The translations under genes and the position numbers were made by a program. Source: Lathyrus oleraceus (lineage: Eukaryota; Streptophyta; Magnoliopsida; Fabales; Fabaceae). Taken from it: 64,000 nt of DNA. The stretch spans positions 538,471,769 to 538,535,768 of the forward strand of contig NC_066585.1 of assembly GCF_024323335.1 (NCBI RefSeq), in the 5' to 3' direction. Shown here one piece after another: positions 1 to 13,553 of this stretch (positions are counted from its first letter, which is position 1; the number at the start of each line of letters is the position of its first letter). A model generated the notes under the pieces. That model saw only the letters and a list, made by a program, of their open reading frames with translations. It did not search any database and was not told the DNA's origin.

Positions 1-187
1 ATTCACATTGTATTATGGTATATTATATATAAATAAATTCTATAATTTCTTCTCCATCGCCAAATTTTATGTTTCTTCATCACTAAGTAACAAATTTAAA
101 GGATTATAAATTAATGATTCATATTATATATAAACGGTTAATAACTGAAATTACGCAATAAAGCTCAATTATAATTGTATTTGTCAT
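1..187 (+). repeat. Monomer A (reference copy)
   Basis: Odd-class monomer of 187 bp. Diagnostic features are TATATATAAATAAATTCTATAA, split here as TATATATAAA then TAAATTCTATAA, CCATCGCC in place of CCATCACC, AAACGGTTAATAACTG, and CTCAATTATAATTG where the other odd monomers have CAATATTATTTG. It opens every HOR unit, so it was used as the phase anchor. Confidence 0.92.
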
Positions 188-374
188 ATTCACACTGTAT
201 TATGGTATATTATATGTAAAAAATATTAATATTTTCTTCTCCATCACCAAATTTTAGGTTTCTTCATCACTAAGAAACAAAGTGAAATAAATATAAATGA
301 ATGATTCATATTATATATAAATTGGTAAAAACTTAAATTACATAATCAAGATCAATATTATTTGTATTTGGCAT
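188..374 (+). repeat. Monomer B (reference copy)
   Basis: Even-class monomer of 187 bp. It is marked by ATTCACACTG, AAAAAATATTAATATTTTC, GTGAAATAAATATAAATG, ATTGGTAAAAACTTAAATTAC and ATTTGGCAT. Two sub-variants occur across the array, one with GGTTTCTTCATC as here and one with GGTTTTGTCATC. Confidence 0.92.
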
Positions 375-562
375 ATTCACATTGTATTATGGTATATAAT
401 ATGTAAATAAATTCAATAATTTTCTTCTCCATCACGAAATTTTAAGTTTTTTCATCCCTAATTAACAAAGTTAAAGTACTATAAATTATTGATTCATATT
501 ATATATAAATGGTTAATAAGTGAAATTACATAATAAAACCCAATTTTATTTGTATTCGTCAT
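375..562 (+). repeat. Monomer C (reference copy)
   Basis: Odd-class monomer of 188 bp. It is marked by GGTATATAATATG, CCATCACGAAATTTTAAG, TTTTTTCATCCCTAATTAAC, TAAAGTACTATAAATTATTG and AAAACCCAATTTTATTTG. Its first 63 bp are also found at the head of the C/L hybrid monomer of the 3-mer. Confidence 0.92.
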
Positions 563-748
563 AGTCACGTTGTATTATGGTACATTATATGTAAAAAAAA
601 AATATTTTTCTTCACGATCACCAAATTTTAGGTTTCTTCATCACTAAGCAACAAAGTGAAAAAACTATAAATGAATGATTCATTTTATATATAAAGGTGT
701 AACAAGTAAAATTACATAATCAAGATCAATATTACTTGTATTCGGCAT
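563..748 (+). repeat. Monomer D (reference copy)
   Basis: Even-class monomer of 186 bp and one of the most divergent. It is marked by AGTCACGTTG, GGTACATTATATG, a long A tract whose length varies between copies, CTTCACGATCACC, ATTCATTTTATATATAAAGG, TGTAACAAGTAAAATTAC and ATTACTTGTATTC. Confidence 0.92.
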
Positions 749-936
749 ATTCACATTGTATTGTGGTATATTATACGTAAATAAATTTAATAATTTTCTT
801 CTCCATCACCAAATTTTAGGTTTCTTCATCACCAGGTAACAAAATTAAAGGACTATAAATTAATGATTCATATTATATATAAATGGTTAATAAGTGAAAT
901 TACGTAATAAAGCTCAATATTATTTGTATTCATCAT
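749..936 (+). repeat. Monomer E (reference copy)
   Basis: Odd-class monomer of 188 bp. It is marked by GTATTGTGGTATATTATACG, AAATTTAATAATTTTC, TCACCAGGTAACAAAATTAA and ATTACGTAATAAAGCTC, ending in GTATTCATCAT. Confidence 0.92.
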
Positions 937-1127
937 ATTCACATTGTATTATGGTATATTATATGTAAAAAACTAATTTAATATTTTTTCTCCATCACCA
1001 AATTTAAGATTTCTTCATCACTAAGCAACAAAGTGAAAAAAAACTATAAATGAATGATTCATATTAGATATAAATGGGTAACAAGTGAATTTACATAATC
1101 AAGATCAACATTATTTGTATACGGCAT
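937..1127 (+). repeat. Monomer F (reference copy)
   Basis: Even-class monomer of 191 bp. It is marked by AAAAAACTAATTTAATATTT, CAAATTTAAGATTTCTTC, ATATTAGATATAAATGGG and ATTTGTATACGGCAT. It is the counterpart of J one 4-mer further on. Confidence 0.92.
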
Positions 1128-1315
1128 ACTCACATTGTATTATGGTATATTATGTGTAAATAAATTCAATAATTTTCTTCTCCATCACCAAATTTTGGGT
1201 TTCTTCGTCACTAAGTAACAAAGTTGAAGGACTATAAATTAATGATTCACATTATATATAAATGGTTAATAAGTGAAATTACATAATAAAACTCAATATT
1301 ATTTGTATTCGCCAT
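1128..1315 (+). repeat. Monomer G (reference copy)
   Basis: Odd-class monomer of 188 bp. It begins ACTCACATTG and carries TATTATGTGTAAATAAATTC, AAATTTTGGGTTTCTTCGTC, AAGTTGAAGGACTATAAATT and GATTCACATTATATATAAA. It is almost identical to K apart from its first bases. Confidence 0.92.
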
Positions 1316-1505
1316 ATTCACATTGAATTATGGTATATTATATGTATAAAAAAACTCAATATTTTTCTTCGCCATCATCAAATTTTAGGTTTCTTCATCA
1401 CTAAGAAACAAAGTTAAAAAACTATAAATGGATGATTCGTATTATATATAAATGGGTAACAACTGAAACTACATAATCAAGATCAATATTATTTGTATTC
1501 GGCAT
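1316..1505 (+). repeat. Monomer H (reference copy)
   Basis: Even-class monomer of 190 bp. It is marked by CATTGAATTATGG, ATGTATAAAAAAACTCAATA, CTTCGCCATC, TAAATGGATGATTCG and CTACATAATCAAGATC. It is nearly identical to L, which has CTTCTCC, ATGAATGATTCG and ATAATTAAG. Confidence 0.92.
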
Positions 1506-1693
1506 ATTCACATTGTATTATGGTATAATATACGTAAATAAATTGAATAATTTTCTTCTCCATCACCAAATTTTATGTTTCTTCATCACCAAGTAACTAA
1601 TTTAAAGGATTATAAATTAATGATTCATATTATATATAAACGGTTAATAAGTGAAATTACGCAATAAAGCTCAATATTATTTGTATTCATCTT
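1506..1693 (+). repeat. Monomer I (reference copy)
   Basis: Odd-class monomer of 188 bp. It is marked by GGTATAATATACGTAAATAA, ATTGAATAATTTTC, TCACCAAGTAACTAATTTAA, AAACGGTTAATAAGTG and the ending GTATTCATCTT. Confidence 0.92.
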
Positions 1694-1882
1694 ATTCACA
1701 TTGTATTATGGTATATTATATGTAAAAAAAAATTAATATTTTTTTCTCCATTACCAAATTTTAGGTTTCTTCATCACTAAGCAACAAAGTGAAAAAAACT
1801 ATAAATGAATGATTCATATTATATATAAATGGGTAACAAGTGAATTTACATAATCAAGATCAACATTATTTGTATACGGCAT
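1694..1882 (+). repeat. Monomer J (reference copy)
   Basis: Even-class monomer of 189 bp. It is marked by an A tract then TTAATATTTTTTTCTCC, CCATTACC in place of CCATCACC, and ACATTATTTGTATACGG. The A tract varies between copies; at 43830 and 46650 it has altered the neighbouring bases too. Confidence 0.92.
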
Positions 1883-2070
1883 ATTCACATTGTATTATGG
1901 TATATTATGTGTAAATAAATTCAATAATTTTCTTCTCCATCACCAAATTTTGGGTTTCTTCGTCACTAAGTAACAAAGTTGAAGGACTATAAATTAATGA
2001 TTCACATTATATATAAATGGTTAATAAGTGAAATTACATAATAAAACTCAATATTATTTGTATTCGCCAT
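1883..2070 (+). repeat. Monomer K (reference copy)
   Basis: Odd-class monomer of 188 bp, differing from G mainly in starting ATTCACATTG instead of ACTCACATTG. The near identity of G and K supports an internal 4-monomer repeat in the HOR. Confidence 0.92.
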
Positions 2071-2260
2071 ATTCACATTGAATTATGGTATATTATATGT
2101 ATAAAAAAACTCAATATTTTTCTTCTCCATCACCAAATTTTAGGTTTCTTCATCACTAAGAAACAAAGTTAAAAAACTATAAATGAATGATTCGTATTAT
2201 ATATAAATGGGTAACAACTGAAACTACATAATTAAGATCAATATTATTTGTATTCGGCAT
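2071..2260 (+). repeat. Monomer L (reference copy)
   Basis: Even-class monomer of 190 bp and the last of the HOR. It is marked by CATTGAATTATGG, CTTCTCCATCACC, ATGAATGATTCG and CTACATAATTAAGATC. A sub-variant with CACTAACAAAC in place of CACTAAGAAAC occurs only in L copies that stand directly before a 3-mer. Confidence 0.92.
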
Positions 2261-4519
2261 ATTCACATTGTATTATGGTATATTATATATAAATAAATTC
2301 TATAATTTCTTCTCCATCGCCAAATTTTATGTTTCTTCATCACTAAGTAACAAATTTAAAGGATTATAAATTAATGATTCATATTATATATAAACGGTTA
2401 ATAACTGAAATTACGCAATAAAGCTCAATTATAATTGTATTTGTCATATTCACACTGTATTATGGTATATTATATGTAAAAAATATTAATATTTTCTTCT
2501 CCATCACCAAATTTTAGGTTTGTCATCACTAAGAAACAAAGTGAAATAAATATAAATGAATGATTCATATTATATATAAATTGGTAAAAACTTAAATTAC
2601 ATAATCAAGATCAATATTATTTGTATTTGGCATATTCACATTGTATTATGGTATATAATATGTAAATAAATTCAATAATTTTCTTCTCCATCACGAAATT
2701 TTAAGTTTTTTCATCCCTAATTAACAAAGTTAAAGTACTATAAATTATTGATTCATATTATATATAAATGGTTAATAAGTGAAATTACATAATAAAACCC
2801 AATTTTATTTGTATTCGTCATAGTCACGTTGTATTATGGTACATTATATGTAAAAAAAAAAATATTTTTCTTCACGATCACCAAATTTTAGGTTTCTTCA
2901 TCACTAAGCAACAAAGTGAAAAAACTATAAATGAATGATTCATTTTATATATAAAGGTGTAACAAGTAAAATTACATAATCAAGATCAATATTACTTGTA
3001 TTCGGCATATTCACATTGTATTGTGGTATATTATACGTAAATAAATTTAATAATTTTCTTCTCCATCACCAAATTTTAGGTTTCTTCATCACCAGGTAAC
3101 AAAATTAAAGGACTATAAATTAATGATTCATATTATATATAAATGGTTAATAAGTGAAATTACGTAATAAAGCTCAATATTATTTGTATTCATCATATTC
3201 ACATTGTATTATGGTATATTATATGTAAAAAACTAATTTAATATTTTTTCTCCATCACCAAATTTAAGATTTCTTCATCACTAAGCAACAAAGTGAAAAA
3301 AAACTATAAATGAATGATTCATATTAGATATAAATGGGTAACAAGTGAATTTACATAATCAAGATCAACATTATTTGTATACGGCATACTCACATTGTAT
3401 TATGGTATATTATGTGTAAATAAATTCAATAATTTTCTTCTCCATCACCAAATTTTGGGTTTCTTCGTCACTAAGTAACAAAGTTGAAGGACTATAAATT
3501 AATGATTCACATTATATATAAATGGTTAATAAGTGAAATTACATAATAAAACTCAATATTATTTGTATTCGCCATATTCACATTGAATTATGGTATATTA
3601 TATGTATAAAAAAACTCAATATTTTTCTTCGCCATCACCAAATTTTAGGTTTCTTCATCACTAAGAAACAAAGTTAAAAAACTATAAATGGATGATTCGT
3701 ATTATATATAAATGGGTAACAACTGAAACTACATAATCAAGATCAATATTATTTGTATTCGGCATATTCACATTGTATTATGGTATAATATACGTAAATA
3801 AATTGAATAATTTTCTTCTCCATCACCAAATTTTATGTTTCTTCATCACCAAGTAACTAATTTAAAGGATTATAAATTAATGATTCATATTATATATAAA
3901 CGGTTAATAAGTGAAATTACGCAATAAAGCTCAATATTATTTGTATTCATCTTATTCACATTGTATTATGGTATATTATATGTAAAAAAAATTAATATTT
4001 TTTTCTCCATTACCAAATTTTAGGTTTCTTCATCACTAAGCAACAAAGTGAAAAAAACTATAAATGAATGATTCATATTATATATAAATGGGTAACAAGT
4101 GAATTTACATAATCAAGATCAACATTATTTGTATACGGCATATTCACATTGTATTATGGTATATTATGTGTAAATAAATTCAATAATTTTCTTCTCCATC
4201 ACCAAATTTTGGGTTTCTTCGTCACTAAGTAACAAAGTTGAAGGACTATAAATTAATGATTCACATTATATATAAATGGTTAATAAGTGAAATTACATAA
4301 TAAAACTCAATATTATTTGTATTCGCCATATTCACATTGAATTATGGTATATTATATGTATAAAAAAACTCAATATTTTTCTTCTCCATCACCAAATTTT
4401 AGGTTTCTTCATCACTAAGAAACAAAGTTAAAAAACTATAAATGAATGATTCGTATTATATATAAATGGGTAACAACTGAAACTACATAATTAAGATCAA
4501 TATTATTTGTATTCGGCAT
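2261..4519 (+). repeat. 12-mer HOR unit 2
   Basis: Monomers A to L in order, 2259 bp. Monomer B reads GGTTTGTCATC near 2518, an intermediate between the two B sub-variants. Monomer H has CCATCACC where unit 1 has CCATCATC. Confidence 0.88.
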
Positions 4520-6779
4520 ATTCACATTGTATTATGGTATATTATATATAAATAAATTCTATAATTTCTTCTCCATCGCCAAATTTTATGTTTCTTCATC
4601 ACTAAGTAACAAATTTAAAGGATTATAAATTAATGATTCATATTATATATAAACGGTTAATAACTGAAATTACGCAATAAAGCTCAATTATAATTGTATT
4701 TGTCATATTCACACTGTATTATGGTATATTATATGTAAAAAATATTAATATTTTCTTCTCCATCACCAAATTTTAGGTTTTGTCATCACTAAGAAACAAA
4801 GTGAAATAAATATAAATGAATGATTCATATTATATATAAATTGGTAAAAACTTAAATTACATAATCAAGATCAATATTATTTGTATTTGGCATATTCACA
4901 TTGTATTATGGTATATAATATGTAAATAAATTCAATAATTTTCTTCTCCATCACGAAATTTTAAGTTTTTTCATCCCTAATTAACAAAGTTAAAGTACTA
5001 TAAATTATTGATTCATATTATATATAAATGGTTAATAAGTGAAATTACATAATAAAACCCAATTTTATTTGTATTCGTCATAGTCACGTTGTATTATGGT
5101 ACATTATATGTAAAAAAAAAATATTTTTCTTCACGATCACCAAATTTTAGGTTTCTTCATCACTAAGCAACAAAGTGAAAAAACTATAAATGAATGATTC
5201 ATTTTATATATAAAGGTGTAACAAGTAAAATTACATAATCAAGATCAATATTACTTGTATTCGGCATATTCACATTGTATTGTGGTATATTATACGTAAA
5301 TAAATTTAATAATTTTCTTCTCCATCACCAAATTTTAGGTTTCTTCATCACCAGGTAACAAAATTAAAGGACTATAAATTAATGATTCATATTATATATA
5401 AATGGTTAATAAGTGAAATTACGTAATAAAGCTCAATATTATTTGTATTCATCATATTCACATTGTATTATGGTATATTATATGTAAAAAACTAATTTAA
5501 TATTTTTTCTCCATCACCAAATTTAAGATTTCTTCATCACTAAGCAACAAAGTGAAAAAAAACTATAAATGAATGATTCATATTAGATATAAATGGGTAA
5601 CAAGTGAATTTACATAATCAAGATCAACATTATTTGTATACGGCATACTCACATTGTATTATGGTATATTATGTGTAAATAAATTCAATAATTTTCTTCT
5701 CCATCACCAAATTTTGGGTTTCTTCGTCACTAAGTAACAAAGTTGAAGGACTATAAATTAATGATTCACATTATATATAAATGGTTAATAAGTGAAATTA
5801 CATAATAAAACTCAATATTATTTGTATTCGCCATATTCACATTGAATTATGGTATATTATATGTATAAAAAAACTCAATATTTTTCTTCGCCATCACCAA
5901 ATTTTAGGTTTCTTCATCACTAAGAAACAAAGTTAAAAAACTATAAATGGATGATTCGTATTATATATAAATGGGTAACAACTGAAACTACATAATCAAG
6001 ATCAATATTATTTGTATTCGGCATATTCACATTGTATTATGGTATAATATACGTAAATAAATTGAATAATTTTCTTCTCCATCACCAAATTTTATGTTTC
6101 TTCATCACCAAGTAACTAATTTAAAGGATTATAAATTAATGATTCATATTATATATAAACGGTTAATAAGTGAAATTACGCAATAAAGCTCAATATTATT
6201 TGTATTCATCTTATTCACATTGTATTATGGTATATTATATGTAAAAAAAAATTAATATTTTTTTCTCCATTACCAAATTTTAGGTTTCTTCATCACTAAG
6301 CAACAAAGTGAAAAAAACTATAAATGAATGATTCATATTATATATAAATGGGTAACAAGTGAATTTACATAATCAAGATCAACATTATTTGTATACGGCA
6401 TATTCACATTGTATTATGGTATATTATGTGTAAATAAATTCAATAATTTTCTTCTCCATCACCAAATTTTGGGTTTCTTCGTCACTAAGTAACAAAGTTG
6501 AAGGACTATAAATTAATGATTCACATTATATATAAATGGTTAATAAGTGAAATTACATAATAAAACTCAATATTATTTGTATTCGCCATATTCACATTGA
6601 ATTATGGTATATTATATGTATAAAAAAACTCAATATTTTTCTTCTCCATCACCAAATTTTAGGTTTCTTCATCACTAAGAAACAAAGTTAAAAAACTATA
6701 AATGAATGATTCGTATTATATATAAATGGGTAACAACTGAAACTACATAATTAAGATCAATATTATTTGTATTCGGCAT
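4520..6779 (+). repeat. 12-mer HOR unit 3
   Basis: Monomers A to L in order, 2260 bp. Monomer B is the GGTTTTGTCATC sub-variant. Confidence 0.88.
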
Positions 6780-9037
6780 ATTCACATTGTATTATGGTAT
6801 ATTATATATAAATAAATTCTATAATTTCTTCTCCATCGCCAAATTTTATGTTTCTTCATCACTAAGTAACAAATTTAAAGGATTATAAATTAATGATTCA
6901 TATTATATATAAACGGTTAATAACTGAAATTACGCAATAAAGCTCAATTATAATTGTATTTGTCATATTCACACTGTATTATGGTATATTATATGTAAAA
7001 AATATTAATATTTTCTTCTCCATCACCAAATTTTAGGTTTGTCATCACTAAGAAACAAAGTGAAATAAATATAAATGAATGATTCATATTATATATAAAT
7101 TGGTAAAAACTTAAATTACATAATCAAGATCAATATTATTTGTATTTGGCATATTCACATTGTATTATGGTATATAATATGTAAATAAATTCAATAATTT
7201 TCTTCTCCATCACGAAATTTTAAGTTTTTTCATCCCTAATTAACAAAGTTAAAGTACTATAAATTATTGATTCATATTATATATAAATGGTTAATAAGTG
7301 AAATTACATAATAAAACCCAATTTTATTTGTATTCGTCATAGTCACGTTGTATTATGGTACATTATATGTAAAAAAAAAATATTTTTCTTCACGATCACC
7401 AAATTTTAGGTTTCTTCATCACTAAGCAACAAAGTGAAAAAACTATAAATGAATGATTCATTTTATATATAAAGGTGTAACAAGTAAAATTACATAATCA
7501 AGATCAATATTACTTGTATTCGGCATATTCACATTGTATTGTGGTATATTATACGTAAATAAATTTAATAATTTTCTTCTCCATCACCAAATTTTAGGTT
7601 TCTTCATCACCAGGTAACAAAATTAAAGGACTATAAATTAATGATTCATATTATATATAAATGGTTAATAAGTGAAATTACGTAATAAAGCTCAATATTA
7701 TTTGTATTCATCATATTCACATTGTATTATGGTATATTATATGTAAAAAACTAATTTAATATTTTTTCTCCATCACCAAATTTAAGATTTCTTCATCACT
7801 AAGCAACAAAGTGAAAAAAAACTATAAATGAATGATTCATATTAGATATAAATGGGTAACAAGTGAATTTACATAATCAAGATCAACATTATTTGTATAC
7901 GGCATACTCACATTGTATTATGGTATATTATGTGTAAATAAATTCAATAATTTTCTTCTCCATCACCAAATTTTGGGTTTCTTCGTCACTAAGTAACAAA
8001 GTTGAAGGACTATAAATTAATGATTCACATTATATATAAATGGTTAATAAGTGAAATTACATAATAAAACTCAATATTATTTGTATTCGCCATATTCACA
8101 TTGAATTATGGTATATTATATGTATAAAAAAACTCAATATTTTTCTTCGCCATCACCAAATTTTAGGTTTCTTCATCACTAAGAAACAAAGTTAAAAAAC
8201 TATAAATGGATGATTCGTATTATATATAAATGGGTAACAACTGAAACTACATAATCAAGATCAATATTATTTGTATTCGGCATATTCACATTGTATTATG
8301 GTATAATATACGTAAATAAATTGAATAATTTTCTTCTCCATCACCAAATTTTATGTTTCTTCATCACCAAGTAACTAATTTAAAGGATTATAAATTAATG
8401 ATTCATATTATATATAAACGGTTAATAAGTGAAATTACGCAATAAAGCTCAATATTATTTGTATTCATCTTATTCACATTGTATTATGGTATATTATATG
8501 TAAAAAAAATTAATATTTTTTTCTCCATTACCAAATTTTAGGTTTCTTCATCACTAAGCAACAAAGTGAAAAAAACTATAAATGAATGATTCATATTATA
8601 TATAAATGGGTAACAAGTGAATTTACATAATCAAGATCAACATTATTTGTATACGGCATATTCACATTGTATTATGGTATATTATGTGTAAATAAATTCA
8701 ATAATTTTCTTCTCCATCACCAAATTTTGGGTTTCTTCGTCACTAAGTAACAAAGTTGAAGGACTATAAATTAATGATTCACATTATATATAAATGGTTA
8801 ATAAGTGAAATTACATAATAAAACTCAATATTATTTGTATTCGCCATATTCACATTGAATTATGGTATATTATATGTATAAAAAAACTCAATATTTTTCT
8901 TCTCCATCACCAAATTTTAGGTTTCTTCATCACTAAGAAACAAAGTTAAAAAACTATAAATGAATGATTCGTATTATATATAAATGGGTAACAACTGAAA
9001 CTACATAATTAAGATCAATATTATTTGTATTCGGCAT
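6780..9037 (+). repeat. 12-mer HOR unit 4
   Basis: Monomers A to L in order, 2258 bp. Monomer B again reads GGTTTGTCATC, as in unit 2. Confidence 0.88.
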
Positions 9038-11294
9038 ATTCACATTGTATTATGGTATATTATATATAAATAAATTCTATAATTTCTTCTCCATCGCCAA
9101 ATTTTATGTTTCTTCATCACTAAGTAACAAATTTAAAGGATTATAAATTAATGATTCATATTATATATAAACGGTTAATAACTGAAATTACGCAATAAAG
9201 CTCAATTATAATTGTATTTGTCATATTCACACTGTATTATGGTATATTATATGTAAAAAATATTAATATTTTCTTCTCCATCACCAAATTTTAGGTTTTG
9301 TCATCACTAAGAAACAAAGTGAAATAAATATAAATGAATGATTCATATTATATATAAATTGGTAAAAACTTAAATTACATAATCAAGATCAATATTATTT
9401 GTATTTGGCATATTCACATTGTATTATGGTATATAATATGTAAATAAATTCAATAATTTTCTTCTCCATCACGAAATTTTAAGTTTTTTCATCCCTAATT
9501 AACAAAGTTAAAGTACTATAAATTATTGATTCATATTATATATAAATGGTTAATAAGTGAAATTACATAATAAAACCCAATTTTATTTGTATTCGTCATA
9601 GTCACGTTGTATTATGGTACATTATATGTAAAAAAAAAATATTTTTCTTCACGATCACCAAATTTTAGGTTTCTTCATCACTAAGCAACAAAGTGAAAAA
9701 ACTATAAATGAATGATTCATTTATATATAAAGGTGTAACAAGTAAAATTACATAATCAAGATCAATATTACTTGTATTCGGCATATTCACATTGTATTGT
9801 GGTATATTATACGTAAATAAATTTAATAATTTTCTTCTCCATCACCAAATTTTAGGTTTCTTCATCACCAGGTAACAAAATTAAAGGACTATAAATTAAT
9901 GATTCATATTATATATAAATGGTTAATAAGTGAAATTACGTAATAAAGCTCAATATTATTTGTATTCATCATATTCACATTGTATTATGGTATATTATAT
10001 GTAAAAAACTAATTTAATATTTTTTCTCCATCACCAAATTTAAGATTTCTTCATCACTAAGCAACAAAGTGAAAAAAAACTATAAATGAATGATTCATAT
10101 TAGATATAAATGGGTAACAAGTGAATTTACATAATCAAGATCAACATTATTTGTATACGGCATACTCACATTGTATTATGGTATATTATGTGTAAATAAA
10201 TTCAATAATTTTCTTCTCCATCACCAAATTTTGGGTTTCTTCGTCACTAAGTAACAAAGTTGAAGGACTATAAATTAATGATTCACATTATATATAAATG
10301 GTTAATAAGTGAAATTACATAATAAAACTCAATATTATTTGTATTCGCCATATTCACATTGAATTATGGTATATTATATGTATAAAAAAACTCAATATTT
10401 TTCTTCGCCATCACCAAATTTTAGGTTTCTTCATCACTAAGAAACAAAGTTAAAAACTATAAATGGATGATTCGTATTATATATAAATGGGTAACAACTG
10501 AAACTACATAATCAAGATCAATATTATTTGTATTCGGCATATTCACATTGTATTATGGTATAATATACGTAAATAAATTGAATAATTTTCTTCTCCATCA
10601 CCAAATTTTATGTTTCTTCATCACCAAGTAACTAATTTAAAGGATTATAAATTAATGATTCATATTATATATAAACGGTTAATAAGTGAAATTACGCAAT
10701 AAAGCTCAATATTATTTGTATTCATCTTATTCACATTGTATTATGGTATATTATATGTAAAAAAAAATTAATATTTTTTTCTCCATTACCAAATTTTAGG
10801 TTTCTTCATCACTAAGCAACAAAGTGAAAAAAACTATAAATGAATGATTCATATTATATATAAATGGGTAACAAGTGAATTTACATAATCAAGATCAACA
10901 TTATTTGTATACGGCATATTCACATTGTATTATGGTATATTATGTGTAAATAAATTCAATAATTTTCTTCTCCATCACCAAATTTTGGGTTTCTTCGTCA
11001 CTAAGTAACAAAGTTGAAGGACTATAAATTAATGATTCACATTATATATAAATGGTTAATAAGTGAAATTACATAATAAAACTCAATATTATTTGTATTC
11101 GCCATATTCACATTGAATTATGGTATATTATATGTATAAAAAACTCAATATTTTTCTTCTCCATCACCAAATTTTAGGTTTCTTCATCACTAAGAAACAA
11201 AGTTAAAAAACTATAAATGAATGATTCGTATTATATATAAATGGGTAACAACTGAAACTACATAATTAAGATCAATATTATTTGTATTCGGCAT
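9038..11294 (+). repeat. 12-mer HOR unit 5
   Basis: Monomers A to L in order, 2257 bp. Small deletions are visible, one T in the TTTTATATATAAAGG segment of D near 9720 and one A in H near 10453. Confidence 0.88.
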
Positions 11295-13553
11295 ATTCAC
11301 ATTGTATTATGGTATATTATATATAAATAAATTCTATAATTTCTTCTCCATCGCCAAATTTTATGTTTCTTCATCACTAAGTAACAAATTTAAAGGATTA
11401 TAAATTAATGATTCATATTATATATAAACGGTTAATAACTGAAATTACGCAATAAAGCTCAATTATAATTGTATTTGTCATATTCACACTGTATTATGGT
11501 ATATTATATGTAAAAAATATTAATATTTTCTTCTCCATCACCAAATTTTAGGTTTTGTCATCACTAAGAAACAAAGTGAAATAAATATAAATGAATGATT
11601 CATATTATATATAAATTGGTAAAAACTTAAATTACATAATCAAGATCAATATTATTTGTATTTGGCATATTCACATTGTATTATGGTATATAATATGTAA
11701 ATAAATTCAATAATTTTCTTCTCCATCACGAAATTTTAAGTTTTTTCATCCCTAATTAACAAAGTTAAAGTACTATAAATTATTGATTCATATTATATAT
11801 AAATGGTTAATAAGTGAAATTACATAATAAAACCCAATTTTATTTGTATTCGTCATAGTCACGTTGTATTATGGTACATTATATGTAAAAAAAAAAATAT
11901 TTTTCTTCACGATCACCAAATTTTAGGTTTCTTCATCACTAAGCAACAAAGTGAAAAAACTATAAATGAATGATTCATTTTATATATAAAGGTGTAACAA
12001 GTAAAATTACATAATCAAGATCAATATTACTTGTATTCGGCATATTCACATTGTATTGTGGTATATTATACGTAAATAAATTTAATAATTTTCTTCTCCA
12101 TCACCAAATTTTAGGTTTCTTCATCACCAGGTAACAAAATTAAAGGACTATAAATTAATGATTCATATTATATATAAATGGTTAATAAGTGAAATTACGT
12201 AATAAAGCTCAATATTATTTGTATTCATCATATTCACATTGTATTATGGTATATTATATGTAAAAAACTAATTTAATATTTTTTCTCCATCACCAAATTT
12301 AAGATTTCTTCATCACTAAGCAACAAAGTGAAAAAAAACTATAAATGAATGATTCATATTAGATATAAATGGGTAACAAGTGAATTTACATAATCAAGAT
12401 CAACATTATTTGTATACGGCATACTCACATTGTATTATGGTATATTATGTGTAAATAAATTCAATAATTTTCTTCTCCATCACCAATTTTGGGTTTCTTC
12501 GTCACTAAGTAACAAAGTTGAAGGACTATAAATTAATGATTCACATTATATATAAATGGTTAATAAGTGAAATTACATAATAAAACTCAATATTATTTGT
12601 ATTCGCCATATTCACATTGAATTATGGTATATTATATGTATAAAAAAACTCAATATTTTTCTTCGCCATCACCAAATTTTAGGTTTCTTCATCACTAAGA
12701 AACAAAGTTAAAAAACTATAAATGGATGATTCGTATTATATATAAATGGGTAACAACTGAAACTACATAATCAAGATCAATATTATTTGTATTCGGCATA
12801 TTCACATTGTATTATGGTATAATATACGTAAATAAATTGAATAATTTTCTTCTCCATCACCAAATTTTATGTTTCTTCATCACCAAGTAACTAATTTAAA
12901 GGATTATAAATTAATGATTCATATTATATATAAACGGTTAATAAGTGAAATTACGCAATAAAGCTCAATATTATTTGTATTCATCTTATTCACATTGTAT
13001 TATGGTATATTATATGTAAAAAAAAATTAATATTTTTTTCTCCATTACCAAATTTTAGGTTTCTTCATCACTAAGCAACAAAGTGAAAAAAACTATAAAT
13101 GAATGATTCATATTATATATAAATGGGTAACAAGTGAATTTACATAATCAAGATCAACATTATTTGTATACGGCATATTCACATTGTATTATGGTATATT
13201 ATGTGTAAATAAATTCAATAATTTTCTTCTCCATCACCAAATTTTGGGTTTCTTCTCACTAAGTAACAAAGTTGAAGGACTATAAATTAATGATTCACAT
13301 TATATATAAATGGTTAATAAGTGAAATTACATAATAAAACTCAATATTATTTGTATTCGCCATATTCACATTGAATTATGGTATATTATATGTATAAAAA
13401 AACTCAATATTTTTCTTCTCCATCACCAAATTTTAGGTTTCTTCATCACTAAGAAACAAAGTTAAAAAACTATAAATGAATGATTCGTATTATATATAAA
13501 TGGGTAACAACTGAAACTACATAATTAAGATCAATATTATTTGTATTCGGCAT
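11295..13553 (+). repeat. 12-mer HOR unit 6
   Basis: Monomers A to L in order, 2259 bp. G has lost one A in CACCAAATTTTGGG near 12485 and K has lost a G in TTCGTCAC near 13255. Confidence 0.88.
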
